This document shows, one piece after another, positions 61,673 through 64,000 of a stretch of DNA of 64,000 nucleotides. This stretch comes from Spirometra erinaceieuropaei (Eukaryota > Platyhelminthes > Cestoda > Diphyllobothriidea > Diphyllobothriidae). Every line of letters starts with the position of its first letter. Within the stretch, counting starts at the first letter, position 1. A model generated the notes under the pieces. That model saw only the letters and a program-made list of their open reading frames with translations, did no database searches and was not told where the DNA came from. Both the position numbers and the translations under genes were made by a program. The stretch spans positions 1,983,461 through 2,047,460 of the forward strand of contig CACRXP010000032.1 of the NCBI GenBank assembly GCA_902702965.1, in the 5' to 3' direction.

Positions 61673-62485
61673 GGGACGCCCCTCACCAACCCATGGCCTC
61701 ACTCAGTGGTACTCTAACTTACGGACTGGCAAAATGGCTGTTTCGGCGCCAAAATGTCCGACCGCAAATTCAAATACTACAGTCGGTTCGTCAACACAAT
61801 TCTTGGAGAAATTTAAAGTGGTAAACCTCCTGCAAAGCAAGGTCATGGTATTCTCTGATATCACGTTCATTTTTGCTTCTATTTCGCAGTACGCGACAGT
61901 CGAGACCATCGAAGCACTTATACGAGACAAATACAATGAGACGCAGATTCACCCTAGGTATGCCCAAATATAAAAAGTTCTGAAGTTCCGTCTCAAGACG
62001 TATTTTACGTTTGACCAAACAATCTACGGGCAGGCGAAGGGCACGCCAATGGGTTCGCCGATTTCGGGATTCACAGTCAAGGCGGTCCTACAACGGTTGG
62101 AGTCGCTGGTTTTCCAACATCACAAACTGAAATTCTGGGCTCGGCGTGCAGATGATACCTTCGTCGTCATCGAACGGGATCAGGTGCTGGAATTCAAAGA
62201 ACGCCTAAACGCCGTCTTCCCGAATATTCAATTTACGATGGAGGAAAAGGAAAACAACCAGCTAGACTTTCTTGATGTCTTCGTCTGCCGCAAAGATTGT
62301 AGTGGCTTAAAAACCGAAATTTTCAGGAATGCAACAAAGGCAGCGCAAGTACTGGGCTACAACAGCAAACACCCAATCATTCACAAACGCAGTTTCATAA
62401 GGGCGCTATGCCAGCGACAATTACTGACAAGGCATTATAAAATATTAAGATGTCGGCGACCGTTTGCGGTGAAATAAAAAACATG
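61673..62485 (+). pseudogene. Penelope-like reverse transcriptase fragment (+)
   Basis: Blocks in order: the TYGLAKWLFRR-type start (near 61715), SNTTVGSSTQFLEKFKVVNL, MVFSDITFIFASISQYATVE (motif A region), LKFRLKTYFTFDQTIYGQAK, GTPMGSPISGF (from 62040), LESLVFQHHKLKFWARRADD with the catalytic DD (near 62155), LDFLDVFVCRKDCSGLKTEI and HKRSFIRALCQR. The usual Tyr-Val-Asp-Asp core reads Arg-Ala-Asp-Asp. It differs in sequence from the 6.6-9.45 kb and 47.2-48.2 kb PLEs, so a third lineage is present. Both ends are truncated. Confidence 0.7.
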
Positions 62486-62662
62486 TAACTACTTGGATGG
62501 AGTCATTGGCGAATAGATGATATCGTTGAACTAACACATGCATTGCTTTATCGCAGTAGATAGTGGTCATTTAGAATTTCAATTTCCTGTTACTCTGCGC
62601 GCAACCGTTTGTGATTATCCTTCTTCATGTTTTCTTTCCCACGTTGAGCCACATCCGTTTTG

Positions 62663-63313
62663 TCAGATTTCGCAATGGATTCCGCTGCCATACATTTCTT
62701 TTAGCACCAATTGGACCGTCCTCATTGTTGAATTTCTTGGAAAAGGCCGATACCGTCTTTCCTTGCCCTCGAGATATTTATCTATGACAGGCATAATCAA
62801 TGGGGGCATCAGGTTTGAAATTCCTGCGATATTTGGACCCCGCTCTCTTGTATTCCAATTAGAAATTTTGATCGTTGCCAGTAGCGGGAATCTCTTTACT
62901 GGCATCTCATTCAAATCTATCTAAATTAGGAAAAAACATTACTAAACAGTAACTTTACATATTATGCAAACACGTGGCAAACAGAGATGGTTATTTGCAT
63001 TTTATGAACCATCTTCAGTAGATCAAAATCTTAACAAGTGCTGTACAAGAAAAAACAACCACCTGCTTAAATTTGATCAAAATGTTATGCAAGACAATTG
63101 TGCAGTTGTATTTTTCACGGTGGAAACTCGTCCCCTCGTGTTGGAACTGACAGTCATGTATTTTCTGTTTGTCCGGAAAATTGATGCCGTAGGAAAGAAT
63201 TTCCGACTGAAAGGTCTCTTCTTGAACATCTATACGTTTAACCCGACTGACAAGGTGTTCAGCAATCTTCAGGTTTCTACTTAGGCCGTTGTCGCGAGGA
63301 CACATGTTATTTC
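62663..63313 (-). CDS. Unknown cysteine protein, paralog copy 2 (2 exons seen)
   Basis: Function unknown. Exon B (63313-63063, 251 nt) follows TTATTTTAAG and begins two bases into a codon, then NNMCPRDNGLSRN, KIAEHLVSRV, SYGINF, HDCQFQHE and EKYNC, ending CAG|GTGGTT in phase 0. A 142-bp intron ends TTTTTTCCTAATTTAG. Exon C (62920-62663) encodes 85 residues and TGA: IDLNEMPVKRFPLLATIKIS, NWNTRERGPNIAGIS and the end GSGIHCEI. Coding length and phase equal copies 1 and 3. Its only cysteines are the four that all copies share (exon B residues 4, 54, 70; exon C residue 83). The first exon would lie upstream, beyond the PLE that starts near 63600, or outside the window. The opposite strand is also open here, but only this strand has matching splice sites and paralogs. 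Confidence 0.55.
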
Positions 63314-63589
63314 CTTAAAATAAATGCAGATAATTCGGTGCTGATACACGTTTTGAACTACCCTTTTAAAAATAAGTAAACTAAGGTGTTGGTAAAGTAC
63401 CAAAAAATGTATCGAGAAACAAGAACAGATAAAGTTTCTTAAGATCTTTCCAAAAATGTTCTGTCTAAAGATTTGCCCTCGGTTTGGCTGGAATTATACA
63501 AGCTCAGATTATCTTTTATTCCGTAACCTAACGAGATAGAGTGCTCGTTCTTCGTCAAAGGAATTTCTTCAAAGTGCATCTCCACAGTC

Positions 63590-64000
63590 ATAATTTTTAT
63601 AAACGAAGTGCCGTGAGTTGCCTCCTTAATCGAGCAGAAACTCACTGCTCTGGCAACGAAACTTACCAAACAGAATTGAATTATTTGTCCAATTCGTTTT
63701 CAGTGAATGAGTTTCCTGGAGCCTTTGTACTTCAGTGCACAAGGCAACAGAAGTTGAAAAAAGGGAGAAAAATGCGGATTTTTACGATCAGGCGTTTAAA
63801 CCATGAAACTGGCAAACACCTTTGTCCATTAGAAATGTGTCCGAACTCGTTAAAAGAGACCTGAGGAAGCACCAAATACACGTGGCGCACAAACTGACGA
63901 CTACACCTAGCAACCAACTTGTGCACCTTGAGGATAGAAAGGGCTATTTAGATAAGAAAGAAGTCGTCTATAGGATACCATGAGACAGTTGAAATGCAAT
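63590..64000 (+). pseudogene. Penelope-like element, RT end to GIY-YIG start (+), runs off the window
   Basis: The frame reads KRSAVSCLLNRAETHC, TELNYLSNSFSVNEFPGAFV (the conserved E-L-x-Y-L...N-G-Y-P-x-x-F-V element after the RT core), and then, in another frame, KRDLRKHQIHVAHKLT and KKEVVYRIP, the linker and start of a GIY-YIG domain. The two codons where this domain normally has Cys-x-x-Cys are both TGA. The window ends inside the domain. Confidence 0.6.

Noticed and set aside
62538..63284. Two plus-strand frames of 128 and 106 codons
   Set aside because: They overlap gene copy 2 on the minus strand, which has matching splice sites and two paralogs; the plus frames have neither.
63439..63669. 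Extra upstream exon of gene copy 2 (peptide with HFEEIPLTKNEHSISL)
   Set aside because: A phase-1 donor is possible at 63528, but no counterpart was found in copies 1 or 3 and it overlaps PLE coding sequence, so it was left out of the model.

Overview
The window looks like nuclear DNA of a parasitic flatworm, most likely a tapeworm. That is an inference from repeat content: many Penelope-like elements (PLEs) with GIY-YIG endonuclease domains, CR1/Jockey-like LINEs, a decayed Helitron, a Ty3/gypsy pol fragment, a tRNA-derived SINE and an AT-rich intergenic background. No bacterial-type operons, rRNA genes, CRISPR arrays or phage genes were seen. Nearly every long open frame is a decayed mobile-element fragment.

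The main find is a set of three paralogous, unrecognised small genes whose frames are intact amid these decayed elements: about 29.17-30.76 kb (-), 45.58-46.19 kb (+) and 62.66-63.31 kb (-). Each has an internal exon of exactly 251 nt starting in phase 1 and ending in phase 0, then a last exon whose coding part is 85 codons long up to a shared His-Cys-(Glu/Asn)-Ile end. The proteins align without gaps at low identity and share four invariant cysteines. Copy 1 also has a phase-compatible first exon encoding a signal peptide, giving a predicted secreted protein of 215 aa.

Layout. 0-1.1 kb: palindromic MITE. 1.1-4.1 kb: nothing clear. 4.1-6.2 kb: two PLE 3' ends in opposite orientation, one split by SINE DNA. 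6.6-9.45 kb: a nearly complete PLE (-). 10.9-16.9 kb: four copies of the palindromic MITE family, a LINE scrap and a telomere-like tract. 16.9-29 kb: mostly unannotatable AT-rich DNA with PLE and SINE scraps. 29.2-30.8 kb: gene copy 1. 32-38.6 kb: a nest of PLE (+), Helitron (-), Ty3 (+), LINE (-) and LINE (+). 43.3-46.2 kb: LINE scrap, a PLE insertion with a 17-bp target duplication, gene copy 3. 47.2-56.3 kb: PLE (-), a nearly full-length LINE (+) and LINE pieces (-). 58.8-61.7 kb: MITE cluster. 61.7-64 kb: two PLE pieces (+) flanking gene copy 2.

PLE ends carry CTGATGA...GAAA motifs resembling the hammerhead ribozymes known from PLEs, and in several copies the motif also appears inverted at the 5' side.
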